A model generated the notes under the pieces. That model was not told the DNA's origin. It worked only from the letters and a program-made list of their open reading frames with translations, and ran no database searches. Positions 17,539 to 26,765 of a DNA stretch of 64,000 nt are shown one piece after another. The stretch comes from an uncultured Pseudomonadota bacterium. GTDB taxonomy: Bacteria; Pseudomonadota; Gammaproteobacteria; Steroidobacterales; Steroidobacteraceae. The stretch is from the NCBI GenBank assembly GCA_937920275.1, contig CALGVD010000018.1, forward strand, positions 1 through 64,000. Direction: 5' to 3'. Made by a program: the position numbers and the translations under genes. Numbering within the stretch: the first letter of the stretch is position 1; each line of letters begins with the position of its first letter.

Positions 17539-20500
17539 ATGACCCTCTCACGCTGGGGCATCCAGCATCCGCTGCCCTCGGTGCTCGCATTCGTGCTGCT
17601 CACGATCGCCGGGCTCTGGGGCCTCCACAAGCTCCCGATCTCCGATCTGCCCGATGTCTCGCTGCCCACGATCGAGGTGGCCGTAGGCCTGCCGGGCGCC
17701 ACACCTTCCATCCTCGAGACCGATGTCACGCGCAAGATCGAGGATGCCGTCGCGAGCATCGCCGATATCAAGAAGATCAACTCCGCGATCACCGAAGGGT
17801 CTTCGATCACCCGCATCGAGTTCGAGCTCGGGCGCGACATCGACGCCGCGCTCGATGAGGTACGCGATGCGGTGATGCGTGCCCGTCGTGAACTGCCGGC
17901 GGACATCGACGAGCCGGTCGTACAGCGCGCGACGCTGGTCGGCGGCACGCTGATCACCTACGCCGTCTCCTCGCAGCGGATGCCCTTGGACGAGCTGTCC
18001 TGGTTCGTGGACGACTCGGTCACCAAGGCGATGTACGGCTTGTCCGGGGTCGGTTCGGTGACCCGTTCCGGCGGCGTGCAGCGCGAGGTCCGGGTGGACC
18101 TGCGCGCCGAGGCGTTGCAGTCGCTCGGCATGACGGCGGGTGCGGTGTCGCAGCAGTTGGCACGGCTACAACTCGAGCGGCCGGGCGGCCGCACCGAAGC
18201 CGGTGGCGCGGAGCAGTCGGTACGCACCGTCGCCGTCGTGCGCAACGCCTCGGAGCTCGCGGATTATCCGATCCCGCTGCCCGAAGGCCGCTCGGTCCGG
18301 CTCTCCTCGATCGCGACCGTGACCGACGGCACGGCGGAACCTCGCGCCTCGGCGCTGCTCGATGAGCAGCCCGTGGTCGGTTTCTCGATCCGGCGCACCC
18401 GTGGCTCGAGCGAGGTCGCCGTGGGAGAGGCGGTACGCGTGGCGGTCGCTGCGCTGCAGGTGGCGCATCCGGAGATGGTGTTCACCGAAGTCGATTCGAG
18501 CGTCGAGGAGGCCAAGGCCTCGTACAACTCCTCCATGATCATGTTGCTCGAGGGGGCGTTGCTCGCGGTCCTCGTCGTCTGGTTCTTCCTGCGCGATTGG
18601 CGTGCCACCTGGATCTCGGCGATCGCGCTGCCGCTGTCGGTGATCCCGACCTTCGCCGTCATGCATTGGTTCGGCTTCTCGCTCAATCTGCTGAGCTTGC
18701 TGGCGTTGGCGGTGGTGGTCGGCGTCCTGGTCGACGATGCCATCGTCGAGGTCGAGAACGTCGCACGCCACCGCGCGATGGGTAAGACGCCGATGCAGGC
18801 GGCCATCGACGCCACCGACGAGATCGGCATCGCCGTCATCGCGACCTCTGCGACGCTGGTGGCGGTGTTCGTGCCGGTCGCATTCATGCCCGGCGTCACC
18901 GGCAAGTTCTTCCGCGAGTTCGGTTGGACCGCAGCGGCTGCGGTGCTGTTCTCGTTGTTGGTCGCCCGGTTGCTGACACCGATGTTGGCAGCCCGCTTCA
19001 TGGGGCATCTACCGGCGTCGACCGATGATTCGCCGCTGATGGCGCGCTATCTGCGGTGGGTGGATCTCGCCTTGCACCACCGGCGGATCGCGCTCGGTCT
19101 CGCACTCTTGACCTTCATCGCTTCACTCGCCCTGATCCCGCTCATCCCGAAGACCTTCCTGCCCACCACCGATGCGCAGCGGGTGATGCTGCAGGTCGAA
19201 CTGCCGCCTGGCGCACGCCTCGCTGATTCCCTCGCCGTCGCGGCGGAGGTGCGATCGCGCCTGCGCAAAGGTGTGCCCGAGATCAAGAGCGTGTTCACCA
19301 CCATCGGCGGTGATATCGACGCCTCCATGGGCGGCGGTCTCACCTTCCCCGAGGTCCGCAGGATCGTGTTGACCCTCGAGTTCACGGCGGACCGCAAGCG
19401 CCGCACACCCGAACTCGAGAACGCGGTGCGGGCGCTTTTGAAGGAGATGCCCGGTATCCGCACCCAATTCACGGCGGGTGGCCCGGGCGATCGGTTGACG
19501 CTCGGTCTCACCGGCAAGGACTCGGAGCTGCTCGCCAACACTTCGCGGGAACTGGCTGCGGCCATCCGCTCACTGCCCGGGCTCGGTTCGGTCAGCACCT
19601 CCGCGGCGCTGTTGCGACCTGAGGTCGTCATCCGCCCGGACCCGGCGCGCGCGGCCGACCTCGGCGTCTCGACCGTCGACATCGCCGATGCGGCGCGCAT
19701 CGCCACGAGCGGTGATGTACGCCAACGGCTCGCCAAGCTCAACCTCGCGGAGCGTCAGGTGCCGATCCGCGTGCAACTTGCGGGCGCTGCGCTCACCGAT
19801 CCCGCGGTGCTCGGCCAGCTGCGGGTGCCGGGCGCGCGCGGCCCGGTGGCCTTGGCCGCCGTCGCCGAGATCCGCGCGGGCAGCGGCCCTGCGCGCATCG
19901 ATCGTATCGACCGCGAGCGCAATGTCACGGTCACCGCCGAGCTCAATGGCAGTCCGCTCGGGGATGTGATGTCGAAGGTCATGTCGTTGCCGGAGGTGCG
20001 CAACCTGCCGGCCGGTGTGCGCATCGTGCCCGCAGGCGACTCGGAGGCCTTCGTCGAGCTGTTCGTCGGCTTCGCGTTGGCGATGCTCGCCGGTGTGGTC
20101 GCGGTCTATGTGGTGCTGCTGCTGCTCTTCCACAGCGCGACGCTGCCGCTCGTGATCCTCGCGGCCGTGCCGCTCTGCGGCGGTGGCGCCTTCGGCATGC
20201 TGCTGCTCACCGGCAACGCCTTGTCGCTGCCGTCCCTGATCGGTCTCTTGCTGCTCACCGGCATCGCCACCAAGAACTCGATCCTGATCGTCGACTACGC
20301 CGTGCTCGGTGAACGCGCGGGATTGCCGCGTGACCAAGCGCTCATCGAGGCTTGCCGCAAGCGCGCGCGTCCGGTGATCATGACCACCATCGCGATGGGC
20401 GCCGGCATGCTGCCGATCGCTCTCGGATTCGGTGCCGACGGCAACTTCCGCACACCGCTCGGCGTCTCGGTGATCGGCGGACTCGTCACCTCGACGCTGC

Positions 20501-20631
20501 TGTCGTTGGTCGTGGTGCCTGCGGCGTATTCTTTGGTCGCCGATGTCACCGAGCGCTTGCGCGCCCGGATGGGGTGGGCGCCGCGTGCCCACGCAGCGGG
20601 TTCGGTTGTCCTTGAGCGGGATGGGCGCTAG
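17539..20631 (+). CDS. RND multidrug/solute efflux pump permease (AcrB/MexB superfamily)
   Basis: A 1030-residue HAE-type RND transporter, a proton-driven exporter with twelve membrane helices and two large periplasmic loops. The first helix is followed by the porter domain (LPDVSLPTIEVAVGLPGATP). The second helix bundle carries the family motif GVLVDDAIVEVENVARH, with the aspartate pair of the proton relay, then FVPVAFMPGVTGKFFREF; the second half repeats the fold up to residue 1000. The exported substrate cannot be told. The last 85 codon-level bases (20495-20579) occur again, identical, at 21791-21875, after the next gene; see the repeat entries. Confidence 0.94.
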   Translation: MTLSRWGIQHPLPSVLAFVLLTIAGLWGLHKLPISDLPDVSLPTIEVAVGLPGATPSILETDVTRKIEDAVASIADIKKINSAITEGSSITRIEFELGRDIDAALDEVRDAVMRARRELPADIDEPVVQRATLVGGTLITYAVSSQRMPLDELSWFVDDSVTKAMYGLSGVGSVTRSGGVQREVRVDLRAEALQSLGMTAGAVSQQLARLQLERPGGRTEAGGAEQSVRTVAVVRNASELADYPIPLPEGRSVRLSSIATVTDGTAEPRASALLDEQPVVGFSIRRTRGSSEVAVGEAVRVAVAALQVAHPEMVFTEVDSSVEEAKASYNSSMIMLLEGALLAVLVVWFFLRDWRATWISAIALPLSVIPTFAVMHWFGFSLNLLSLLALAVVVGVLVDDAIVEVENVARHRAMGKTPMQAAIDATDEIGIAVIATSATLVAVFVPVAFMPGVTGKFFREFGWTAAAAVLFSLLVARLLTPMLAARFMGHLPASTDDSPLMARYLRWVDLALHHRRIALGLALLTFIASLALIPLIPKTFLPTTDAQRVMLQVELPPGARLADSLAVAAEVRSRLRKGVPEIKSVFTTIGGDIDASMGGGLTFPEVRRIVLTLEFTADRKRRTPELENAVRALLKEMPGIRTQFTAGGPGDRLTLGLTGKDSELLANTSRELAAAIRSLPGLGSVSTSAALLRPEVVIRPDPARAADLGVSTVDIADAARIATSGDVRQRLAKLNLAERQVPIRVQLAGAALTDPAVLGQLRVPGARGPVALAAVAEIRAGSGPARIDRIDRERNVTVTAELNGSPLGDVMSKVMSLPEVRNLPAGVRIVPAGDSEAFVELFVGFALAMLAGVVAVYVVLLLLFHSATLPLVILAAVPLCGGGAFGMLLLTGNALSLPSLIGLLLLTGIATKNSILIVDYAVLGERAGLPRDQALIEACRKRARPVIMTTIAMGAGMLPIALGFGADGNFRTPLGVSVIGGLVTSTLLSLVVVPAAYSLVADVTERLRARMGWAPRAHAAGSVVLERDGR
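20495..20585 (+). repeat. Direct repeat, left copy (3' end of RND pump gene)
   Basis: Bases 20495-20579 are identical to 21791-21875, and with one mismatch the match runs to 20585/21881. The left copy is the functional 3' end of the pump gene; offset to the right copy is 1296 bp. The repeats enclose the sterol-desaturase-family gene and a PuuB-like gene fragment, an arrangement that looks like an insertion or recombination scar. Confidence 0.95.
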
Positions 20632-20667
20632 AATATTGCGTCATCTCCACCGATCGGGAGTACGAGT

Positions 20668-21678
20668 ATGCCAGACGAGCTTCCGACCGACGGCCCGCTG
20701 ACACAGATCGTCACAGCCATACGGGACGCGATCGCGGATAACCTTCCGCGCGATCTGACATGGCCGATCCTGCTGCTGACCCTCATCATCGCGATCGGCA
20801 TCTGGTTTCTGCGGAGCGGCCATGGCTCGAAGGACGCGGATGGACGCGAGCGCCATGCGGGTCTCGTCGAATTTCTTCTGCCGCGCAGGATCTACACCCA
20901 CGTCTCCGCTAGGGTCGATATCTGGCTCTACGTGGTCGACCGTGTGATGCGCCTTTTGTGGGCGCCGACGATTCTGGTGACGGTTGCGCCTTGGACAGAG
21001 CAGACGATGCTGTCGACACTCGCTGCAGCATTTGGCAGCGGCCCGGCGCTCGCATCGAATTACGCCTGGATGCTGCTCTACAGCCTCTTCATCCTGCTCT
21101 GCTACGACTTCATCTTCTTCCTCATTCATTACTCCGAGCACAAGATCCCTGCGCTCTGGGCGATCCACAAGGTGCACCACTCGGCGGAGGTGCTCACACC
21201 TTTGACCCGTTATCGGGAGCACTTCCTCGAGGCGCCGCTGTACGCGTTCGGCGCCGCGCTGAGCTTCGGTTTCGCCGCCGGCGTCTTCTCCTGGTTCTTC
21301 GAGGACAGAATCACGCAGGCGACGCTGTTCAACATCGGGTTTTTCGCGCTGCTGTTCGGATTGACTGGATCGTTCCGTCACCACCACGTGGCTTTCCACT
21401 ACCCGCGCTGGCTTTCGAAGTGGCTGCACAGCCCCGTCATGCATCACATCCACCATAGCTATCTGACGCAGCATTGGGACAAAAATTTCGCGGCGGTCAC
21501 CAGTATCTTCGACCGGCTGTTCGGCACGTTGTACATACCGGTGAAGGACGAGTACACGCCGTGGGGCCTCGGTCCGGCGACGCAGGAGCAGTACCGGACC
21601 TTTCGGCAGAACGTCATAGGACCGTTCCGCGACTGGAATGACATGGTGAAGACGCCGCGGATTACGCGACCGGATTAG
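20668..21678 (+). CDS. Sterol desaturase / fatty-acid hydroxylase family membrane protein
   Basis: A 336-residue integral-membrane di-iron oxygenase of the sterol desaturase/fatty-acid hydroxylase superfamily. The histidine clusters are FLIHYSEHK, HKVHHSAEVLTP, FRHHHVAFHYP and MHHIHHS, about eight ligands in the order used by this family, set among four or five hydrophobic segments. Members hydroxylate or desaturate sterols, carotenoids, ceramides or alkyl lipids; the substrate here is unknown. GGGAG 7 bases before the ATG supports the start. The gene lies between two direct repeats of the RND gene end. It also uses codons such as ATA, AGG and ACA more freely than its neighbours, as far as one can judge by eye, so acquisition by transfer is likely. 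Confidence 0.88.
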   Translation: MPDELPTDGPLTQIVTAIRDAIADNLPRDLTWPILLLTLIIAIGIWFLRSGHGSKDADGRERHAGLVEFLLPRRIYTHVSARVDIWLYVVDRVMRLLWAPTILVTVAPWTEQTMLSTLAAAFGSGPALASNYAWMLLYSLFILLCYDFIFFLIHYSEHKIPALWAIHKVHHSAEVLTPLTRYREHFLEAPLYAFGAALSFGFAAGVFSWFFEDRITQATLFNIGFFALLFGLTGSFRHHHVAFHYPRWLSKWLHSPVMHHIHHSYLTQHWDKNFAAVTSIFDRLFGTLYIPVKDEYTPWGLGPATQEQYRTFRQNVIGPFRDWNDMVKTPRITRPD

Positions 21679-21697
21679 TGGTCTGGTGCGTGTGGCC

Positions 21698-21792
21698 TGA
21701 AGCAGACCCCGCAGCCGGTGCCACAGCATCTCGAGCACGAGGTCAGGGCGGTGCAGCGCTTGGCCGCCCGGCAAGTCTCGGTGCGGGATGCG
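21698..21792 (-). pseudogene. Fragment of a PuuB-like FAD oxidoreductase gene (3' end)
   Basis: This stretch aligns with the end of the FAD oxidoreductase gene at 27037-27131, with about 13 mismatches in 92 bases. Read on the minus strand it gives PGGQALHRPDLVLEMLW where the intact gene gives PGGQALRRPALVLAMLW. The stop codon is lost, and the homology ends abruptly at 21792, where the copied RND gene end begins. Only about 30 codons survive. It is a remnant of a paralogue or a diverged copy, not a gene. Confidence 0.85.
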
Positions 21793-21881
21793 CTGCTGTC
21801 GTTGGTCGTGGTGCCTGCGGCGTATTCTTTGGTCGCCGATGTCACCGAGCGCTTGCGCGCCCGGATGGGGTGGGCCCCGCG
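21791..21881 (+). repeat. Direct repeat, right copy (duplicated RND gene 3' end)
   Basis: This copy matches 20495-20585, with the first 85 bases identical. It is out of context: there is no pump gene upstream of it. It abuts the PuuB-like fragment, with only CG (21791-21792) common to both, and ends 18 bp before the stop of the convergent amidohydrolase gene. Confidence 0.95.
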
Positions 21882-21899
21882 ACGAACTCCGCTGCCGTC

Positions 21900-23624
21900 C
21901 TAACGCCGGGAGAAGACCTCGCGCCCGGCGAGGTAGGTCGCGTCGACCTTGAGCGCCTTGAACGAGGGATCCACCGGCTGTGGTACGCGTCCGCTGAGGA
22001 TGACGAAGTCGGCCCATCTGCCGGGACTGATCGAGCCGATCTCCGTCGCCCACTCGGTCGCCTCGGCCGGCGCACGGGTGTACGCCAGTAGGGCTTCCTC
22101 GAAGGACAGGGCCTGCTCGGGGAACCAAGGCTTGCCTTCGGCGAAGCCGAAAGGACTGGTGCGGAACATCGCATCGGCGATCTGCGTCAGCGGATCGAGC
22201 GGTGAGGTCGGATAGTCGGCGCTGAAGACCAGCGGAACACCGGCCGACAGCATGGATCTCCAGACATAGGCATCGCCTTGTCGACGGGGCCCGAGTCGGC
22301 TCGGGACATACCCGATGGCATTGGTGCAATGGTTGGGTTGCATCGAGGCCAGCACGCCCGCCTGCTTGAAACGTCGCACATCAGCCAGCGTGACGACCTC
22401 GATGTGTTCGATCCTGTTGGGCAGTCGCGGCCGGGTCGCCGCCGCGGCCTCGAAGGCATCGAGCGATGCGCGCACGGCGGCGTCGCCGATCGAATGCACC
22501 GCGACCGGCAGTCCTGCCCCATTGATCGCCTGGATCGTCGCCGCGAGTTCGTCCGGCGCCATGATGTACTCGCCGCGCCATCCCGGCTGATCGGCATAGT
22601 CCTCGAGCATCACGGCGGTCCTCGCCGAGAGCACGCCGTCGTTCATCAACTTGACGTAACCGACGGTCAGCAGCGGACCGGAAGCGGCCGTCTTGCCAGT
22701 CGCGGCGACACGGCCCGCGACCTGCTCTCGCAGATCGATGATGTCGCGCACAGCCGCAGCCGGAGACAGATCCTCGCCCGCAGACCAGCCCTGTCCGTAC
22801 CACACCCGTAGCGAGGGCCGCGCTGTCTCGACGATATGGAGATAGTCCTGCAGATCTCCCATCTGGTGCAGGCCCGTGATGCCGACGCTGTTGGCGTAGG
22901 CCTGCATCTTCACGAGACCCTCCCGGCGTCGGTCCACATCGCGGGGCGGGATCATGCGGCTCACCAGACCCATGGCGCCCTCCAGCAGGATGCCGGTCGG
23001 TTCCCCGGTCCGCTCATCGAGGACGATCTCGCCGCCGGGCGGCACCGGGGAGGACGCCGTGACACCTGCGACGGCCAGCGCCTTGGAGTTGACCCAGGCG
23101 TAGTGTCCGTCGATGTGCCGGAGGAACACCGGTCGATCCGGCACGACCGCATCGAGCATCGCGCGGTCGGGATACCTGCCATCGGACAGCGTGTGGTCCC
23201 AGTAGCCTCCGGTCAGCCATTCGCCTTCGGGGAGGGTCCGGTCGGCCGCGACGATCAGTCGAAGCCACTCCGTCTTGTCGGCGATGTAGGAAAGGTCCAC
23301 GCCGCTCACGAGCGGCGCATTGCCGCTGACATGCGAGTGTCCATCGATGAAGCCGGGTGTGATCGTGCGTCCGCCGGCGTCGATGATGCGGGTGTCAGGC
23401 CCTGCGGATCTGCGGACCGTCGACCCATCGCCCACCATGACGATCCGGCCTCGGCTCACGGCGAACGCTTCGGCGCGCGGTCGCGCGGCGTCCGAGGTGT
23501 AGACATCCGCGTTGACGACGATGAGGTCGGCGGGCGGGGGCGCACCGTCCGCGGGCACCGCCGCTGCGGAGCCAGCCAGTGCAGAGATCGCCGTGATCAG
23601 GAGTGCTGCGAGTCGCGAAGTCAT
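21900..23624 (-). CDS. Secreted metal-dependent amidohydrolase (YtcJ-like, amidohydrolase 3 family)
   Basis: A 574-residue amidohydrolase with a signal peptide (cleavage near AAAVPA). Family features in order: DGHSHV (two metal-binding His) around residue 98, YVKLMNDGVLSARTA mid-chain, AVHSIGDAAV, NRIEHIEVV and FSADYPTSPLDP with the conserved Asp, ending in a beta-sandwich (PGRWADFVILSG). Such enzymes hydrolyse amides or related C-N bonds; the substrate is unknown. The export signal suggests that it acts in the periplasm. It lies 30 bp downstream of a TonB-dependent receptor gene on the same strand, so the pair probably imports and processes the same compound. Confidence 0.88.
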   Translation of the reverse strand: MTSRLAALLITAISALAGSAAAVPADGAPPPADLIVVNADVYTSDAARPRAEAFAVSRGRIVMVGDGSTVRRSAGPDTRIIDAGGRTITPGFIDGHSHVSGNAPLVSGVDLSYIADKTEWLRLIVAADRTLPEGEWLTGGYWDHTLSDGRYPDRAMLDAVVPDRPVFLRHIDGHYAWVNSKALAVAGVTASSPVPPGGEIVLDERTGEPTGILLEGAMGLVSRMIPPRDVDRRREGLVKMQAYANSVGITGLHQMGDLQDYLHIVETARPSLRVWYGQGWSAGEDLSPAAAVRDIIDLREQVAGRVAATGKTAASGPLLTVGYVKLMNDGVLSARTAVMLEDYADQPGWRGEYIMAPDELAATIQAINGAGLPVAVHSIGDAAVRASLDAFEAAAATRPRLPNRIEHIEVVTLADVRRFKQAGVLASMQPNHCTNAIGYVPSRLGPRRQGDAYVWRSMLSAGVPLVFSADYPTSPLDPLTQIADAMFRTSPFGFAEGKPWFPEQALSFEEALLAYTRAPAEATEWATEIGSISPGRWADFVILSGRVPQPVDPSFKALKVDATYLAGREVFSRR

Positions 23625-23654
23625 ACCGGAGGCTCCCGCCCCACCTCGAACGGA

Positions 23655-26600
23655 TCAGGGCGTATAGCTCAGCCCGAGGAAGAAGAACCGGCCACGCGGA
23701 CTGACTGGCCAAGCCAATCGCGTGGAGAACGGCTCCTCGTCGCCGACGTTGTTGACGCCGCCAAAGAGGTTCAGCGACTCGCTGAACTCGTAGCTCGCGT
23801 TGACATCGAAGATCGTCACGGCATCGAAGAACCCTGCGTCGCCGTAGAGCGGCTGCTTGCCGTTCAGGCCACGGACGTCCTGGATCTCAGCGACCGCTTG
23901 CTTGCTCTGGTAGTTCATCTGCACGCCGAACCCGAACGGTCCCCGCTCCCAGGTCAGGCTCAGGTTGCCGCTCCATTCGGGAAACTGGATCTCCTCCACC
24001 TCGGGGTCGACATCGGCGATGTTGAGCGGGTTGAAGAACCGATCGAGCTTCGCCTGATGCGAACCGACCAGCCGGACCCCGAACAGGTTGCTGCCCACGG
24101 GGAAGCGGTAGTTCACCGCGAAGTCGACGCCCGCCGCTTCCAACCGTGCGAAGTTGAGCAGGCCGGAATCGAGCGACCGCAGACCGCCGTCGGCACGCCG
24201 GGCGAACTGGTCGCAGAAGGGGACGTTGGGGTAGGACGAGGAATCGAAGCACCCCTGGAGGACGTCGTCGGCCGAGACGCTCGCGATCGCGTCGTCGATC
24301 GTCACCTCCCAATAATCGGCGGTGAGCGAGAAGCCCTCGAGGAAGCTCGGCGCGAGCACCAGACCTGCCGTGAAGGTCTCCGCTGTCTCCACTTTGAGGG
24401 ACAAGTTGCCACCCGAAGTGCCGGCGAAACGCCCGGTGAGGGGGTTGTTCCAGATGTAACTGTTACCCGCTCCCAAGATGTTGGCGGCGGGTACGCCCGC
24501 GGCCTGCAACGCGGCGACGCAGTTGGCTTGGCGGGCGGCGGTGCCCAAGGTGACATTGACCCTGTCGCAGGGATCGGCGGTGGCCGCGATGAAGATCGGC
24601 AGCTTCGGGTCGAAGAGTTCCGAGATGTTGGGTGCCCGCACCGCTTCCGAGATCGTCCCGCGCAGCGTCAGCCCCTGGATCGGCGCCCAGGAGAGACCCG
24701 CCTTCCAGGTCGTCGTCTCGCCCAGGGTGGAGTAGTCCGCCATCCGGATGGCGCCGTCCAAGGTCAGCTCCTCAGCGAACGGCCGGCCGCGGAAGATCGG
24801 CAGACGCACTTCGGCGAACACGTCGGTCACATCGTAGCCGCCGCCCGTGTCGAACTGCTGCACGTTGTCGATCGATAGGAACGAGTTCACCCACGGATCG
24901 ATGCTCTTGGCGAGCACGCCCGGCGTGAGCGATGTCCCTTCGGGCAGGATGCCGAGCGTCAGCGGATCGGGTTTGTTCTTGCTCGACTCATCGCGATACT
25001 CGATGCCGGCAGCGTAGCCGATCGGTCCGTCGAGCACGGACTGCAGGACCTCGAACTCGCCCGCCGCAGTCGCCGAGAACACCATCTGTTCGACCACGAG
25101 TTTGTCCCGGAGGTTCGCCGTGACGAAGTCCTGCGCCTCCTTGCTGGCGGCGTAGACGCCGAAGGGGTTGAGCGGCTTGCACTGCCCGTCGCCCGGCGTG
25201 AATGTGTAGTAGCGGTTGGAGAAGTAGTCCCCGTTGGCGAAGCCCGCGTTGCCGGTGAAGTAGTCGATCTCATAGAACGCGTTGGGATCGAGGTCCGACC
25301 GGCAGACGGTCTGGCCATTCGGGGCCCGGACCGCATCCATGGCCGCGAACAGGCGGTCGAGGTAGACGCCCGAGGTCTTGGAGGTGTTGGTGAACTGCCC
25401 GTAGTTCGCGGACACCTCGAACTGGTGCCCGTCGATGGGCTCGAACTGCACACCCGCCACCACCCGGGCGGTCTCGCGGGTGTAGAAATCGGGGTTGTCA
25501 TCGCTGATATCGAGCGGGTCCTTGGTCAGCAACAGGTAGCCCTGGCGGTTCGCCACGGGCAGTAGTTGCGTCGGCACGAACGGATTTTCGGGATAGATGA
25601 CCAGCGTGTCCCAGTAGGTGTCCTGCTCATCGAACCGGCTCGACTTGCCGTTGACATACTTCGCCTCAAAGAAGAGTTTGGTGCGGTCGTTCAATTGGAA
25701 ATTCGAGTTCAAGTTGACCGAGACCCGGTCCGTCTCTGGGTAAAGGGTGTCACGGTCGAAATACGACCATGCGCCGCCCATGCCCCCGATGCTCCAGAGG
25801 CCGTTGAGGACGAGCCCGTCCTGGAAGACGCTCAACGAACCATCCGGGTTGGTGACCCAACAGCCGGCGAGGAAGCTCGTCCGTCCTGCCTGTGATTCCT
25901 GACAATCGATGATCCCGTTGTTGTTGATGTCGACACCGTAGTCCCGCGTACGCGACGCCGTGTTGAACCCTCCCGGTGCGATGGATCCGGCTTGAGAGGT
26001 CAGCCAGAAGCGGGCATCGTTGATCACCGCGCGCGGCGGCGCATTCGGGTTGGTCAAGAAATCCGGGTTCGTCTGGGTGATGGCGATGCCGTTGTTGCGT
26101 GACCAGGACCGATCGCCGTGGGTGATGCTGGAATCCTCTTCGACGGACACGGCGAGGACCACATTCCCGCGGCCATCAGCAAAATTGTCGCCGAACAGCA
26201 CATCGACGGCGAAGTTCTCGGCATCCCCTTGGCCTGACACACCGCCGCGGGCATCGATCCTCATGCCCTCGAAATCGTCCTTGAGGACGAAGTTCACCAC
26301 GCCGGTCACCGCGTCCGATCCGTACACCGCCGAGGCGCCACCGGTGGTGACCTCGACCCGTTCGACGAGGGCGCGCGGGATGCTGCCGATGTCGACGGCC
26401 TGGCTGCCGCGGAAGCCTGCGACATGCCGACGGCCGTTGACCAGCGTCAGGGTTCGTGCGCTGCCCAGGCCGCGAAGGTTGAGCGCGTTGGCGCCTGTGA
26501 GCGAATTTTCTGCCGTCTGCGAAGCGATCAGCGCCGGGATGTCGTTGACGATCTCGGCCAGATTGATCTCGCCCGACAGGCGCAGATCAGACGCGTCCAA

Positions 26601-26765
26601 GAACTGCACCGGCGTCGATGCCACGACATTGGGGTCGGTAGGGATGCGCGATCCTGTGACCACCACCTCCTGCAGTCCGCCCGAGTCTTGGGCGGTCGCG
26701 AACGGCGCTCCAGCAGCCAAAACGCCCACGACACTCAAACTGATGACGGAGATCGGATTGCCCAT
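23655..26765 (-). CDS. TonB-dependent outer-membrane receptor
   Basis: A 1036-residue outer-membrane active transporter. It has a signal peptide (first 25 residues, cleavage near ATAQ), a TonB-box-like region GLQEVVVTGSR, a plug domain (NALNLRGLGSARTLTLVNGRR, YGSDAVTGVVNFVLKDDFEG) and a large beta-barrel ending in FFFLGLSYTP. The plug sequence is of the oligomer/peptide/aromatic-uptake type common in Caulobacter and Xanthomonas relatives rather than a classical siderophore receptor. GGGAGG precedes the ATG. Together with the downstream secreted amidohydrolase it forms a two-gene operon; 270 bp of AT-rich sequence upstream holds the promoter. Confidence 0.93.
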   Translation of the reverse strand: MGNPISVISLSVVGVLAAGAPFATAQDSGGLQEVVVTGSRIPTDPNVVASTPVQFLDASDLRLSGEINLAEIVNDIPALIASQTAENSLTGANALNLRGLGSARTLTLVNGRRHVAGFRGSQAVDIGSIPRALVERVEVTTGGASAVYGSDAVTGVVNFVLKDDFEGMRIDARGGVSGQGDAENFAVDVLFGDNFADGRGNVVLAVSVEEDSSITHGDRSWSRNNGIAITQTNPDFLTNPNAPPRAVINDARFWLTSQAGSIAPGGFNTASRTRDYGVDINNNGIIDCQESQAGRTSFLAGCWVTNPDGSLSVFQDGLVLNGLWSIGGMGGAWSYFDRDTLYPETDRVSVNLNSNFQLNDRTKLFFEAKYVNGKSSRFDEQDTYWDTLVIYPENPFVPTQLLPVANRQGYLLLTKDPLDISDDNPDFYTRETARVVAGVQFEPIDGHQFEVSANYGQFTNTSKTSGVYLDRLFAAMDAVRAPNGQTVCRSDLDPNAFYEIDYFTGNAGFANGDYFSNRYYTFTPGDGQCKPLNPFGVYAASKEAQDFVTANLRDKLVVEQMVFSATAAGEFEVLQSVLDGPIGYAAGIEYRDESSKNKPDPLTLGILPEGTSLTPGVLAKSIDPWVNSFLSIDNVQQFDTGGGYDVTDVFAEVRLPIFRGRPFAEELTLDGAIRMADYSTLGETTTWKAGLSWAPIQGLTLRGTISEAVRAPNISELFDPKLPIFIAATADPCDRVNVTLGTAARQANCVAALQAAGVPAANILGAGNSYIWNNPLTGRFAGTSGGNLSLKVETAETFTAGLVLAPSFLEGFSLTADYWEVTIDDAIASVSADDVLQGCFDSSSYPNVPFCDQFARRADGGLRSLDSGLLNFARLEAAGVDFAVNYRFPVGSNLFGVRLVGSHQAKLDRFFNPLNIADVDPEVEEIQFPEWSGNLSLTWERGPFGFGVQMNYQSKQAVAEIQDVRGLNGKQPLYGDAGFFDAVTIFDVNASYEFSESLNLFGGVNNVGDEEPFSTRLAWPVSPRGRFFFLGLSYTP

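Noticed and set aside
20495-21881. Insertion sequence or transposon as the source of the direct repeats
   Set aside because: No transposase and no terminal inverted repeats; the repeats are 85-91 bp of coding sequence, far longer than a target-site duplication.
20641-22329. Minus-strand open frame opposite the sterol-desaturase gene
   Set aside because: Most of it is antisense to real genes. Its one recognisable part, a PuuB-like C-terminal end, is recorded as a gene fragment.
22836-24878. Plus-strand open frame of 680 codons
   Set aside because: It runs antisense across both the amidohydrolase and the receptor genes, with biased His/Arg/Asp composition and no domain.
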